NCBI RefSeq assembly: GCF_024764775.1 | Contig: NZ_JALIGC010000033.1 | Span: 1 to 64,000 of the forward strand | Length of the DNA: 64,000 nt | Direction of reading: 5' to 3' | Origin: Scandinavium manionii | GTDB lineage: Bacteria > Pseudomonadota > Gammaproteobacteria > Enterobacterales > Enterobacteriaceae | In this document: positions 18,267 to 26,768 of the stretch, piece after piece | How positions within the stretch are numbered: the stretch's first letter is position 1 | Layout: the number at the start of each line of letters is the position of its first letter | Position numbers and translations under genes: made by a program | The notes under the pieces: generated by a model | Database searches by the model: none | What the model was told of the DNA's origin: nothing | What the model saw: only the letters and a program-made list of their open reading frames with translations

Positions 18267-18713
18267 TCAAATCACAGGCAAACGCCGTTTCACGGGTGAA
18301 CTTTTCACGATCGATGTATTGCACTGCGCAAATTCGGCCAACCCATCGAGCAGCGTATCCAACTGAGTAATATCCTTCACGACTAATCGCATCACAAAAC
18401 AGTCTTCCCCGGTCACCTTGTCGCATTCAATACATTCCGGCATCGCCTGAATATATTTATCGACTTTTTGTAGTAACCCCGGCAGCGGTCTGACACGCAC
18501 CAGCGCTTGCAGGGTATAACCGAGCGCGGACAGATTCACTCTGGCGCCATAGCCCTGAATCACTCCACGCTCCTCCAGACGTTTTAAGCGTTCGGCTGTA
18601 CTGGGCGACGTCAGCCCCACTCGCGCACTCAATACCTTTAATGAAAGCCGCGCATCCTCTGCCAGCGCCGCTACAATCGCCCGATCGATATCATCAATAA
18701 GGACATCCATCAT
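18267..18713 (-). CDS. Lrp/AsnC-family transcriptional regulator
   Basis: This protein of about 148 residues has an N-terminal winged-helix domain (LKVLSARVGLTSPSTAERLKRL) and a C-terminal RAM ligand-binding domain of the Lrp family. I placed the start at 18713 (MMDVLIDD); AAGGTG lies just upstream and the next ATG at 18710 is equally likely. It is divergent from an EamA transporter gene, so it probably controls that gene in response to an amino acid or similar ligand. Neither gene is in the E. coli order between tyrTV and narI. Confidence 0.88.
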   Translation of the reverse strand: MMDVLIDDIDRAIVAALAEDARLSLKVLSARVGLTSPSTAERLKRLEERGVIQGYGARVNLSALGYTLQALVRVRPLPGLLQKVDKYIQAMPECIECDKVTGEDCFVMRLVVKDITQLDTLLDGLAEFAQCNTSIVKSSPVKRRLPVI

Positions 18714-18818
18714 ATTCACCTTATTTAAAAAAGAAAAAACCACCTTTCACCTTATAAAAAGTATGTAACACATTCAGCCTCTCCCCCACAATATGGTCAT
18801 CTGATTGTGGAGGTGTGT

Positions 18819-19718
18819 ATGCGTGATCGTAATATTGGCGTCTGGCACATGAGCCTGGCGATGTTGATTTCCGGCTCTATCGGCGCGTTTGTCCTGCTCT
18901 CGGGTTTACCCGTTATCGACGTCGTTTTCTGGCGGTGTGTCATTGGTGCTCTCACATTAGGCGCATTTATTCTTCTGAGTCGACAACCGTTCAGCCGCCT
19001 GACGCGTGCAACGTGGCTGCTGGCGGTGGCTGGCGGTATCGCACTGGTCATCAACTGGCTGCTTCTATTTGCGGCCTACGACAAGATTTCGATTGGGATG
19101 TCGACGGTGGTCTACAACACTCAGCCGTTTATGCTGGTGTTAATGGGAATGCTGACCGGCGAGCGGGTATCGCGGGTGAAATGGGCCTGGCTGCTGCTGG
19201 CGTTTAGCGGCGTCGTGGTGTTGTTATCAAGCGAACTCAGCGGCGGGCATCACACCGATTTATTGAGCGGAATTACGCTGGCATTAAGTGCAGCCTTTTT
19301 CTATGCTCTGACGGCCATCATCGCCCGGAAATTACGCCCGCTCCCTCCGCAGCATATCGCCTTTATCCAGGTGTTAACCGGGGTGGTGATGCTGCTCCCG
19401 CTGGCGCATTTCACCTCAATATCTGCCACTTTCCCGTGGGGAATATTACTCACGCTCGGCATTGTTCACACCGGGGTAATGTACCAGCTGCTCTACAGTG
19501 CGATTCAGAAATTGCCAACGCCCATTATCGGCTCACTCTCATTTATTTATCCGCTGGTGGCGATTGTGGTCGATAGTCTGGCGTTTGGTCATACGCTAAG
19601 CGCGATACAGTGGCTCGGCGGGATACTGATACTGTTTTCGGCGGCGGGGAATAATCTGGGCTGGGGCACAAAAGAAAAAGCCCCGCATCAGCAGGGCCTT
19701 GAACAGAAAGCGCGGTAG
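18819..19718 (+). CDS. EamA/DMT-superfamily transporter
   Basis: This 299-residue inner-membrane protein has ten predicted transmembrane segments arranged as two EamA repeats. The family exports amino acids and other metabolites; the substrate cannot be read from sequence. The start is the ATG at 18819 with GGAGG 5 nt upstream. It is divergent from the Lrp-type gene and converges on narI with no gap beyond the stop. Confidence 0.88.
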   Translation: MRDRNIGVWHMSLAMLISGSIGAFVLLSGLPVIDVVFWRCVIGALTLGAFILLSRQPFSRLTRATWLLAVAGGIALVINWLLLFAAYDKISIGMSTVVYNTQPFMLVLMGMLTGERVSRVKWAWLLLAFSGVVVLLSSELSGGHHTDLLSGITLALSAAFFYALTAIIARKLRPLPPQHIAFIQVLTGVVMLLPLAHFTSISATFPWGILLTLGIVHTGVMYQLLYSAIQKLPTPIIGSLSFIYPLVAIVVDSLAFGHTLSAIQWLGGILILFSAAGNNLGWGTKEKAPHQQGLEQKAR

Positions 19719-20396
19719 TTAGCGACGCGCGCGAACAATCTGGTATTTGCGTGTCAGGTATTCCACCGGCACGCTCCAGATATGTACCAGACGCGAGAAC
19801 GGGAACAGCAGGAACAGCGTCATACCGAGCACCAGGTGCACACGGAAAATAAACGCGACACCGTCCAGGTATGCAGAGGCACCACCGTGGAAGGTCACCA
19901 CCGACTGCGCCCAGCCAACCAGCTTCATCATTTCGCTGCCGTCCATATGCTGCGCAGAGAACGGAATGGTCAGCAGGCCCAGCGCGCACTGGATAACCAG
20001 CACTGACAGCACCAGAATGTCGGCGCCGGTAGTGGTCGCACGCACACGTGGGTTAAACAGACGGCGTTTGAGCAGCAAAATACCGCCGACCAGGCACATC
20101 AGTCCGGCAGCACCGCCGCCGAACATCGCCATTTTCTGTTTCACATCCAGCGGCAGGAACGATTCATACATCCAGTGCGGCGTCAGCATCCCGAGGGCAT
20201 GACCGGCAATTACGCCGAGGATCCCGAGGTGAAACAGGTTCGACGCCAGGTTCATGCCTTTCTTGTCCAGCATCTGGCTGGAGCCCGCTTGCCAGGTGTA
20301 TTGTCCATAGTCGTAACGCAGCCAGCTGCCAACCAGGAATACCGCTCCGGCGATGTACGGGTAGATGTCAAAGAAGAACATATTCAGGAATTGCAT
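19719..20396 (-). CDS. narI: Respiratory nitrate reductase gamma subunit (cytochrome b)
   Basis: NarI anchors NarGH to the inner membrane, oxidises quinol at the periplasmic side and passes electrons through two b hemes to NarH. The 225-residue protein has five transmembrane segments and conserved histidines, for example in LFHLGILGVIAGH and VFRVHLVLG. The length equals E. coli NarI. Its start meets the narJ stop by one base. Confidence 0.97.
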   Translation of the reverse strand: MQFLNMFFFDIYPYIAGAVFLVGSWLRYDYGQYTWQAGSSQMLDKKGMNLASNLFHLGILGVIAGHALGMLTPHWMYESFLPLDVKQKMAMFGGGAAGLMCLVGGILLLKRRLFNPRVRATTTGADILVLSVLVIQCALGLLTIPFSAQHMDGSEMMKLVGWAQSVVTFHGGASAYLDGVAFIFRVHLVLGMTLFLLFPFSRLVHIWSVPVEYLTRKYQIVRARR

Positions 20397-21106
20397 TAGC
20401 GCTCCCCTCCAGTGGAAATATTCAGATACTGCGGCGCAACGGCACCGGCAAAACGACGCTGATGGGCGGCGATATCCGACTCAGCGCATCCCGGGTCAGC
20501 AAAGAATTTAACCTGCTCTTCTTCCCAGACCGCATCCAGCGCCTGCGGAGTATCATCGCGGGCTTCGTCCGCAATTTTTTCCGCCATTTTCTCGCTATCC
20601 ACATCGGTGCTCGCCAGCTTCAGCAGCACGTCGAACAGCACCGCATACTGACTTTCACGCTGTTGCAGACGCGCACTTAGCAGCGCCAGAATCGGCGCGA
20701 TATCCTGCAAACCGCCCTGCGCTTCTTCACGCGGCAGTTGCGCCAGATATTCCAGATACAGCGGCAGATGATCTGGCAGCTCGCGACTGTCGAGTTCTAA
20801 ACCGTGCTCCGCATACTGCGCCATCAGGTCGACCATCGCCTGGCCACGATCACGCGATTCACCGTGAACGTGTTCGAACAGCAGCAGCGACGTAGCGCGA
20901 CCACGGTCGAACAGTTCGCTGTAGGCCGACTGCACGTCGAGCACGTCTTTCTGCGTCTGGTCACGCACGAACACGCATAGCGACTGGGCGTCTTCTTTGC
21001 TCAGTACGTCAGACTCCGCCAGCGCGTCGTAAACTTCCTGCTGATGCTGCCACAGGGCAGCATCCGGGTATTCCAGAAGACGGGAGACAATCACCAGTTC
21101 TTTCAT
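20396..21106 (-). CDS. narJ: Nitrate reductase molybdenum cofactor assembly chaperone NarJ
   Basis: NarJ is a system-specific chaperone that binds the NarG N-terminus and gates cofactor insertion and membrane attachment; it is not part of the final enzyme. The 236-residue protein is acidic and all-helical with no signal peptide, belonging to the TorD/DmsD family. Its ATG overlaps the narH stop by 4 nt. Confidence 0.96.
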   Translation of the reverse strand: MKELVIVSRLLEYPDAALWQHQQEVYDALAESDVLSKEDAQSLCVFVRDQTQKDVLDVQSAYSELFDRGRATSLLLFEHVHGESRDRGQAMVDLMAQYAEHGLELDSRELPDHLPLYLEYLAQLPREEAQGGLQDIAPILALLSARLQQRESQYAVLFDVLLKLASTDVDSEKMAEKIADEARDDTPQALDAVWEEEQVKFFADPGCAESDIAAHQRRFAGAVAPQYLNISTGGER

Positions 21107-22638
21107 GATTTGCGCTCCGTTTTGCTGGTCACATCAATCGCGTCGATACGACGGCTATTGAACAGGTTGAACGAGCTGTCGGAACCGCTGCAACCGTCGC
21201 CGAAGCTAAAGCCACAGCCGCTTTTTTCCGGGAATGCGTCTCGAGCCAGCTCACGGTGGCTGCCTGGCACTACGAAGCGGTCTTCGTAGTTAGCGATCGC
21301 CAGATAGCGGTACATTTCCTGTGCCTGGGCTTCGGTCAGACCGACTTCGTCCAGCGCGCTGGTATCGTTCACGCCATCGACGGTTTCGGCACGTTTGTAG
21401 TGACGCATCGCCAGCATACGTTTCAGCGCACGCAGAACCGGCGCGGTGTCGCCCGCAGTCAGCATATTCGCCAGATACTGCACGGGAATACGCAGGCTAT
21501 CGACGTCCGGCAGAATGCCGTTGCTGCCAATCTCACCGGCATCCGCCGCAGACTGAATCGGCGACAGCGGCGGCACGTACCAGACCATCGGCAGCGTGCG
21601 GTATTCCGGATGCAGCGGCAGGGCCAGCTTCCAGTCCATCGCCATTTTATACACCGGCGACTGCTGCGCGGCGTCGATCACGCTCTGCGGAATGCCGTCT
21701 TTCAGCGCCTGCTCGATAACCTTCGGATCGTTCGGATCGAGGAATACATCCAGCTGACGCTGGTACAAGTCTTTCTCGCTCTCGGTGCTCGCCGCCTGCT
21801 CGATGGCGTCCGCGTCATACAGCAGCACGCCGAGATAGCGAATACGGCCGACGCAGGTTTCGGAACACACAGTCGGCTGACCAGCTTCGATACGCGGGTA
21901 GCAGAAAATGCACTTCTCGGATTTGCCGCTCTTCCAGTTGAAGTAGATTTTTTTGTACGGACAACCGGTGATGCACATACGCCAACCGCGGCACTTATCC
22001 TGATCGATAAGCACAATGCCGTCTTCATCGCGTTTGTAAATCGCGCCGCTCGGACAGGTCGCCACACAGGCCGGGTTCAGGCAGTGTTCGCACAAACGCG
22101 GCATGTACATCATGAAGGTGTTTTCGAACTGGCCGTACATTTCCTTCTGGATGTTTTCGAAGTTTTTGTCACGGGACAGCTTAGAGAACTCGCCGCCCAA
22201 ATCGTCTTCCCAGTTCGGGCCGGCGGTGATTTTGTCCATACGCTGGCCGGTAATCAGCGAGCGCGGACGCGCAATCGGCTGATGCTTACTTTCACCGGCT
22301 TTGTGCAGGGTCTGGTAGTCAAAATCAAACGGCTCGTAGTAATCGTCGATCCCCGGAAGATGGGGGTTGGCGAAGATTTTACCCAGCAGCAGCGCTTTAT
22401 TACCCATGCGCGGCACCAGTTTGCCGTTGATTTTACGGATCCAGCCGCCCTTCCATTTCTCCTGGTTTTCCCAGTCGTTAGGGAAGCCGACGCCCGGCTT
22501 GGTTTCCACGTTATTGAACCACGCGTACTCCACGCCTTCGCGACTGGTCCAGACGTTTTTACAGGTGACTGAGCAGGTGTGGCAGCCGATGCATTTGTCG
22601 AGATTCAGCACCATGCCGACTTGTGAACGAATTTTCAT
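21103..22638 (-). CDS. narH: Respiratory nitrate reductase beta subunit (Fe-S)
   Basis: NarH carries electrons from the NarI hemes to NarG through four iron-sulfur clusters. The cysteine groups are visible in order: CIGCHTCSVTC near residue 16, CEHCLNPACVATC, CRGWRMCITGC and CIFCYPRI with CSETC. In the third group a Trp replaces one Cys, which is the known [3Fe-4S] signature. The 511-residue length is normal. It overlaps both narG and narJ by 4 nt. Confidence 0.98.
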   Translation of the reverse strand: MKIRSQVGMVLNLDKCIGCHTCSVTCKNVWTSREGVEYAWFNNVETKPGVGFPNDWENQEKWKGGWIRKINGKLVPRMGNKALLLGKIFANPHLPGIDDYYEPFDFDYQTLHKAGESKHQPIARPRSLITGQRMDKITAGPNWEDDLGGEFSKLSRDKNFENIQKEMYGQFENTFMMYMPRLCEHCLNPACVATCPSGAIYKRDEDGIVLIDQDKCRGWRMCITGCPYKKIYFNWKSGKSEKCIFCYPRIEAGQPTVCSETCVGRIRYLGVLLYDADAIEQAASTESEKDLYQRQLDVFLDPNDPKVIEQALKDGIPQSVIDAAQQSPVYKMAMDWKLALPLHPEYRTLPMVWYVPPLSPIQSAADAGEIGSNGILPDVDSLRIPVQYLANMLTAGDTAPVLRALKRMLAMRHYKRAETVDGVNDTSALDEVGLTEAQAQEMYRYLAIANYEDRFVVPGSHRELARDAFPEKSGCGFSFGDGCSGSDSSFNLFNSRRIDAIDVTSKTERKS

Positions 22639-25600
22639 TTTACGCTCTCCTGTACCTGGTCGTTACCTTCGCCATCTAACCAGTCAATGTTCTTCATCTT
22701 ACGGACGACCACGAACTCATCACGGTTCGAGCCGACGGTGCCGTAGTAGTTAAAGCCGTACGCCAGCTGCGCATAACCGCCAATCATATGGGTCGGTTTC
22801 GGGCTGATACGGGTCACCGAGTTGTGGATCCCGCCACGCTGACCGGTAATTTCCGATCCAGGCAGGTTCACGATACGTTCCTGGGCGTGATACATCATGG
22901 TCATCCCGGCCGGAACGCGCTGGCTCACCACCGCTCGCGCGGTCAGGGAACCGTTGCTGTTGAATACTTCAATCCAGTCGTTATCTTCGATGCCCAGATC
23001 TTTGGCGTCAGATTCACTCATCCAGACAATCGGGCCACCGCGTGACAGGGTCAGCATCAGCAGGTTGTCGCTGTAAGTTGAGTGAATGCCCCATTTCTGG
23101 TGCGGCGTCAGGAAGTTCAGCGCCTTCTCAGGGTTGCCATTGGACTTCTGGCCCATTACCGCTTTCACCGAACGGGTATCAATCGGCGGACGGTACACCA
23201 GCAGGCTTTCACCGAAATCACGCATCCACTGGTGATCCTGATACAGCTGCTGACGGCCTGACAGCGTACGCCACGGGATCAGCTCGTGAACGTTGGTGTA
23301 ACCGGCGTTATAAGAGACGTGTTCATCTTCAAGGCCAGACCAGGTCGGGCTGGAGATGATTTTGCGCGGCTGGGCCTGAATATCGCGGAAGCGAATTTTT
23401 TCGTCTTCTTTATTCAGCGCCAGATGCGTGTGGTCACGACCGGTGATTTCACTCAATGCGGCCCAGGCTTTCACCGCCACTTGCCCATTGGTTTCCGGTG
23501 CCAGCGTCAGGATCATTTCTGCGGCATCAATCGCCGTGCTGATCATCGGCTGGCCTTTCGCCGGGCCGTCGGCCTTGGTGTAGTTCAGCTTACGCAGCAG
23601 CTCGACTTCGCTGTCGGTGTTCCAGGCAATGCCTTTCCCGCCGTTGCCGATTTTCTCCAGCAGCGGTCCGACTGAGGTAAAGCGTTCCCAGGTGGCCGGG
23701 TAGTCACGTTCTACGGTCATGATGTGCGGCGCGGTTTTGCCCGGAATCAGGTCACATTCGCCTTTCTTCCAGTCCTTCACGTCCATCGCCTGTGCCATTT
23801 CGGCCGGGGAATCGTGCTGGATTGGCAGCGTCACCACATCAGTTTCTTTACCCAGATGGCCGACGCAGACTTCGGAGAATTTCTTAGCGATGTCTTTGTA
23901 GATATCCCAGTCGCTTTTCGATTCCCACGCCGGATCGACAGCCGCAGACAGCGGGTGAATAAACGGATGCATATCCGAGGTATTCATGTCGTCTTTTTCA
24001 TACCAGGTGGCGGTCGGCAGCACGATGTCAGAGAACAGACAGGTGCTCGACAGGCGGAAGTCCAGCGTGACGACCAGATCCAGTTTGCCGTCGAGGCCGT
24101 TATCCACCCATTCCACTTCTTCAGGCTTCACGCCACCCTGTACGCCCAGGTCTTTACCCTGAATGCCGTGCTCGGTACCCAGCAGGTACTTCAGCATGTA
24201 TTCGTGGCCTTTACCGGACGAGCCCAGCAGGTTTGAACGCCAGATAAACATGTTACGTGGGTGGTTTTTGCCGTTATCCGGACGCTCAGATGCAAAGTGC
24301 ATCGAGCCGTCTTTCAGGGATTTAACGGTGTAGTCCACCGCGGACATGCCTGCTTTCTCGGCGTCAGCCGCAATGTGCAGCGGGTTAGTGCCCAGCTGCG
24401 GCGCGGAAGGCAGCCAGCCCATGCGTTCTGCACGCACGTTGAAGTCAACCAGATGGCCGGTGTAGCGGGATTTATCCGCCATCGGCGACAGCAGTTCCTG
24501 CGCGGTCAGGGTTTCATAACGCCACTGGCTGGAGTGGTTGTAGAAATAAGAGGTGCTGTTCATGTGACGCGGCGGACGGTTCCAGTCCAGCGCGAACGCC
24601 AGCGGCGTCCAGCCGGTTTGCGGACGCAGTTTTTCCTGGCCCACATAGTGTGCCCAACCGCCGCCGCTCTGGCCTACGCAGCCACAGAAAATCAGCATGT
24701 TGATAATCCCGCGATAGTTCATATCGAGGTGATACCAGTGGTTCAGGCCCGCGCCGACGATGATCATCGAACGACCGTGGGTCTTATCCGCGTTGTCCGC
24801 GAATTCACGCGCGGTACGGATGATCTGCGCACGGGACACGCCGGTGATTTTTTCAGCCCATGCCGGGGTATACGCTTTGATGTCGTCGTAGCTGCTGGCA
24901 CAGTTTTCGTCGTTCAGACCGCGTTCCAGGCCGTAGTTGGCCATGGTCAGGTCGTAAACGGTGGTCACCAGTTGAGTGGAACCGTCTGCCATCTGCAGGC
25001 GTTTCACCGGCAGTTTGTGCAGCAGAATGTTTTCCAGTTCTACGTTGGTGAAATGTTCGGTACCATCGCCGCCGAAATACGGGAAACCGACTTCAGCGAT
25101 ATCGTCGTGGCTACCGAGCATGCTCAGGCGCAGCTGAACTTCTTCGCCGCTTTTACCGTCGCGCTGTTCGAGGTTCCATTTGCCTTTATCGCCCCAGCGG
25201 AAACCGATCGAGCCGTTAGGTACGGTCATTTCGCCGTTATCGTCAAAGGCAACGGTTTTCCATTCTGGATTCTGTTCCTGGCCCAGACCGTCAACGAGGT
25301 CTGACGCACGCAGCATACGGCCTGCAGCGTAGTAGCCGTCACGTTCTTCCAGCGCCACCAGCATCGGCATATCGGTATAACGACGTACGTAGTCGGTGAA
25401 GTACTGGCTCGGTTTATCGAGGTGGAATTCGCGCAGCATGACGTGGCCCATCGCCAGTGCCATTGCAGCATCGGTACCCTGTTTCGGGGCCAGCCACAGA
25501 TCGCACAGCTTGGCGATTTCAGCGTAGTCAGGGGTAACCGCGACGGTTTTGGTGCCTTTGTAACGCACTTCGGTAAAGAAGTGAGCGTCCGGGGTACGCG

Positions 25601-26378
25601 TCTGCGGCACGTTAGAGCCCCAGGCGATGATGTATGAAGAGTTATACCAATCGGCCGACTCAGGCACGTCGGTTTGCTCACCCCAGGTCTGCGGAGACGC
25701 CGGAGGCAAGTCGCAATACCAGTCGTAGAAGCTCAGGCAGGTACCGCCAAGCAAAGACAGGTAACGCGCGCCCGCTGCGTAGGAAACCATCGACATCGCC
25801 GGGATTGGCGAGAAGCCCGCCACACGGTCAGGACCGTAGGTTTTGATGGTGTAGACGTTCGACGCCGCGATCAGCTCGTTCACTTCCTGCCATGAAGAAC
25901 GCACGAAGCCGCCGCGACCACGGGCCTGTTTGAAACTTTTGGCTTTGTCTGAGTCTTCGATGATAGAAGCCCAGGCATTCACCGGATCCGGATGCTGAAC
26001 TTTCGCTTCACGCCACATTTTCATCAGGCGTTTGCGCATCAGTGGATATTTCAAACGGTTTGCGCTGTAGAGATACCAGGAGTAACTGGCGCCACGTGGG
26101 CAGCCGCGCGGCTCATGGTTTGGCATATCCGGACGGGTACGCGGGTAGTCGGTCTGCTGGGTTTCCCAGGTGACCAGACCGTTTTTCACGTAAATCTTCC
26201 AGCTACATGAACCCGTGCAGTTTACGCCGTGGGTAGAACGCACCACTTTGTCATGCTGCCACCGCTGGCGGTATCCATCTTCCCAGTCCCGGTTAGTTTC
26301 CATAAGCTGACCATGCCCATCGGCAAACGTTTCGCCCTTCTGCTTGAAGTAGCGAAACCGGTCCAGAAATTTGCTCAT
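22635..26378 (-). CDS. narG: Respiratory nitrate reductase alpha subunit (Mo-bisMGD)
   Basis: NarG reduces nitrate to nitrite in the cytoplasm. The 1247 residues equal the E. coli length. The N-terminal [4Fe-4S] site with its histidine ligand is HGVNCTGSCSWK (about residues 50-61), and the Mo-ligand region is around YNSSYIIAWGSNVPQTRTPD (Asp about 222). The start has GGAGAAACCC directly upstream. The operon narGHJI is controlled by FNR and NarL from sites at 26470 and 26627. Confidence 0.98.
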   Translation of the reverse strand: MSKFLDRFRYFKQKGETFADGHGQLMETNRDWEDGYRQRWQHDKVVRSTHGVNCTGSCSWKIYVKNGLVTWETQQTDYPRTRPDMPNHEPRGCPRGASYSWYLYSANRLKYPLMRKRLMKMWREAKVQHPDPVNAWASIIEDSDKAKSFKQARGRGGFVRSSWQEVNELIAASNVYTIKTYGPDRVAGFSPIPAMSMVSYAAGARYLSLLGGTCLSFYDWYCDLPPASPQTWGEQTDVPESADWYNSSYIIAWGSNVPQTRTPDAHFFTEVRYKGTKTVAVTPDYAEIAKLCDLWLAPKQGTDAAMALAMGHVMLREFHLDKPSQYFTDYVRRYTDMPMLVALEERDGYYAAGRMLRASDLVDGLGQEQNPEWKTVAFDDNGEMTVPNGSIGFRWGDKGKWNLEQRDGKSGEEVQLRLSMLGSHDDIAEVGFPYFGGDGTEHFTNVELENILLHKLPVKRLQMADGSTQLVTTVYDLTMANYGLERGLNDENCASSYDDIKAYTPAWAEKITGVSRAQIIRTAREFADNADKTHGRSMIIVGAGLNHWYHLDMNYRGIINMLIFCGCVGQSGGGWAHYVGQEKLRPQTGWTPLAFALDWNRPPRHMNSTSYFYNHSSQWRYETLTAQELLSPMADKSRYTGHLVDFNVRAERMGWLPSAPQLGTNPLHIAADAEKAGMSAVDYTVKSLKDGSMHFASERPDNGKNHPRNMFIWRSNLLGSSGKGHEYMLKYLLGTEHGIQGKDLGVQGGVKPEEVEWVDNGLDGKLDLVVTLDFRLSSTCLFSDIVLPTATWYEKDDMNTSDMHPFIHPLSAAVDPAWESKSDWDIYKDIAKKFSEVCVGHLGKETDVVTLPIQHDSPAEMAQAMDVKDWKKGECDLIPGKTAPHIMTVERDYPATWERFTSVGPLLEKIGNGGKGIAWNTDSEVELLRKLNYTKADGPAKGQPMISTAIDAAEMILTLAPETNGQVAVKAWAALSEITGRDHTHLALNKEDEKIRFRDIQAQPRKIISSPTWSGLEDEHVSYNAGYTNVHELIPWRTLSGRQQLYQDHQWMRDFGESLLVYRPPIDTRSVKAVMGQKSNGNPEKALNFLTPHQKWGIHSTYSDNLLMLTLSRGGPIVWMSESDAKDLGIEDNDWIEVFNSNGSLTARAVVSQRVPAGMTMMYHAQERIVNLPGSEITGQRGGIHNSVTRISPKPTHMIGGYAQLAYGFNYYGTVGSNRDEFVVVRKMKNIDWLDGEGNDQVQESVK

Positions 26379-26469
26379 CGGGTTTCTCCTGTATGGAGCC
26401 TGTCGGCTCTCTGATAAATCGACATTGCAACAATTGCGGCGAAAGTAACCTTATGAAAGGAGATGGGAA

Positions 26470-26483
26470 TTGATGACGATCAA
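26470..26483 (-). promoter_or_regulatory. FNR box of the narG promoter
   Basis: TTGAT-GACG-ATCAA matches the FNR consensus perfectly. It is centred about 98 bp upstream of the narG ATG, in line with the -41.5 activation site of E. coli narG. Confidence 0.88.
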
Positions 26484-26626
26484 GGCGGGATTTGTTAACA
26501 ATCGGGCGCAAAAAGCCAAATACCACCAAAGGATTAGTTATTTTTATTTTTTAACTCATTGTTTTGTATGTCTTTATTGAGAAATGTTCGGCTTCTTCTG
26601 AGACTGAAGACCATCGCGAGGTATTA

Positions 26627-26633
26627 AGGGGTA
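26627..26633 (-). promoter_or_regulatory. NarL heptamer upstream of narG
   Basis: TACCCCT on the minus strand fits the NarL consensus TACYNMT. It lies about 195 bp upstream of the predicted narG start, the same distance as the main NarL site in E. coli. Confidence 0.65.
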
Positions 26634-26721
26634 GACGCCTGCTCCCGCGCCTTTTACGCGCCAAAAAGCACAGGCCGATAACACAGAAAAATGAGTGAGT
26701 ATGTTGTAACTAAATGAGGAT

Positions 26722-26749
26722 AAAAAAATGGCGCGATTTCTCGCGCCAT
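26722..26749 (-). terminator. Rho-independent terminator of narK
   Basis: ATGGCGCGA (26728-26736) pairs with TCGCGCCAT (26741-26749) around a 4-nt loop, followed on the minus strand by seven T residues. In Salmonella the narK 3' UTR yields the sRNA NarS; a similar short RNA is possible here. Confidence 0.9.
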
Positions 26750-26768
26750 GATAATCAAAAAGTAACGC

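Larger units (their letters stand above)
26379..26721 (-). promoter_or_regulatory. narG promoter region
   Basis: This gap before narG has no gene. It holds a perfect FNR box and a NarL heptamer (listed separately) about 150 bp apart, with an AT-rich tract at about 26535-26560 between them. In E. coli the corresponding tract binds IHF and bends NarL back to the promoter. If FNR sits at -41.5, transcription starts near 26435. Confidence 0.7.

Noticed and set aside
21256..22572. A 438-codon plus-strand frame opposite narH
   Set aside because: It is the antisense of a well-supported gene. Its composition (many Arg, His, Val and Gln) is that of a shadow frame.
24261..25304. A 347-codon plus-strand frame opposite narG
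   Set aside because: It is antisense to narG, with no domain and no context.
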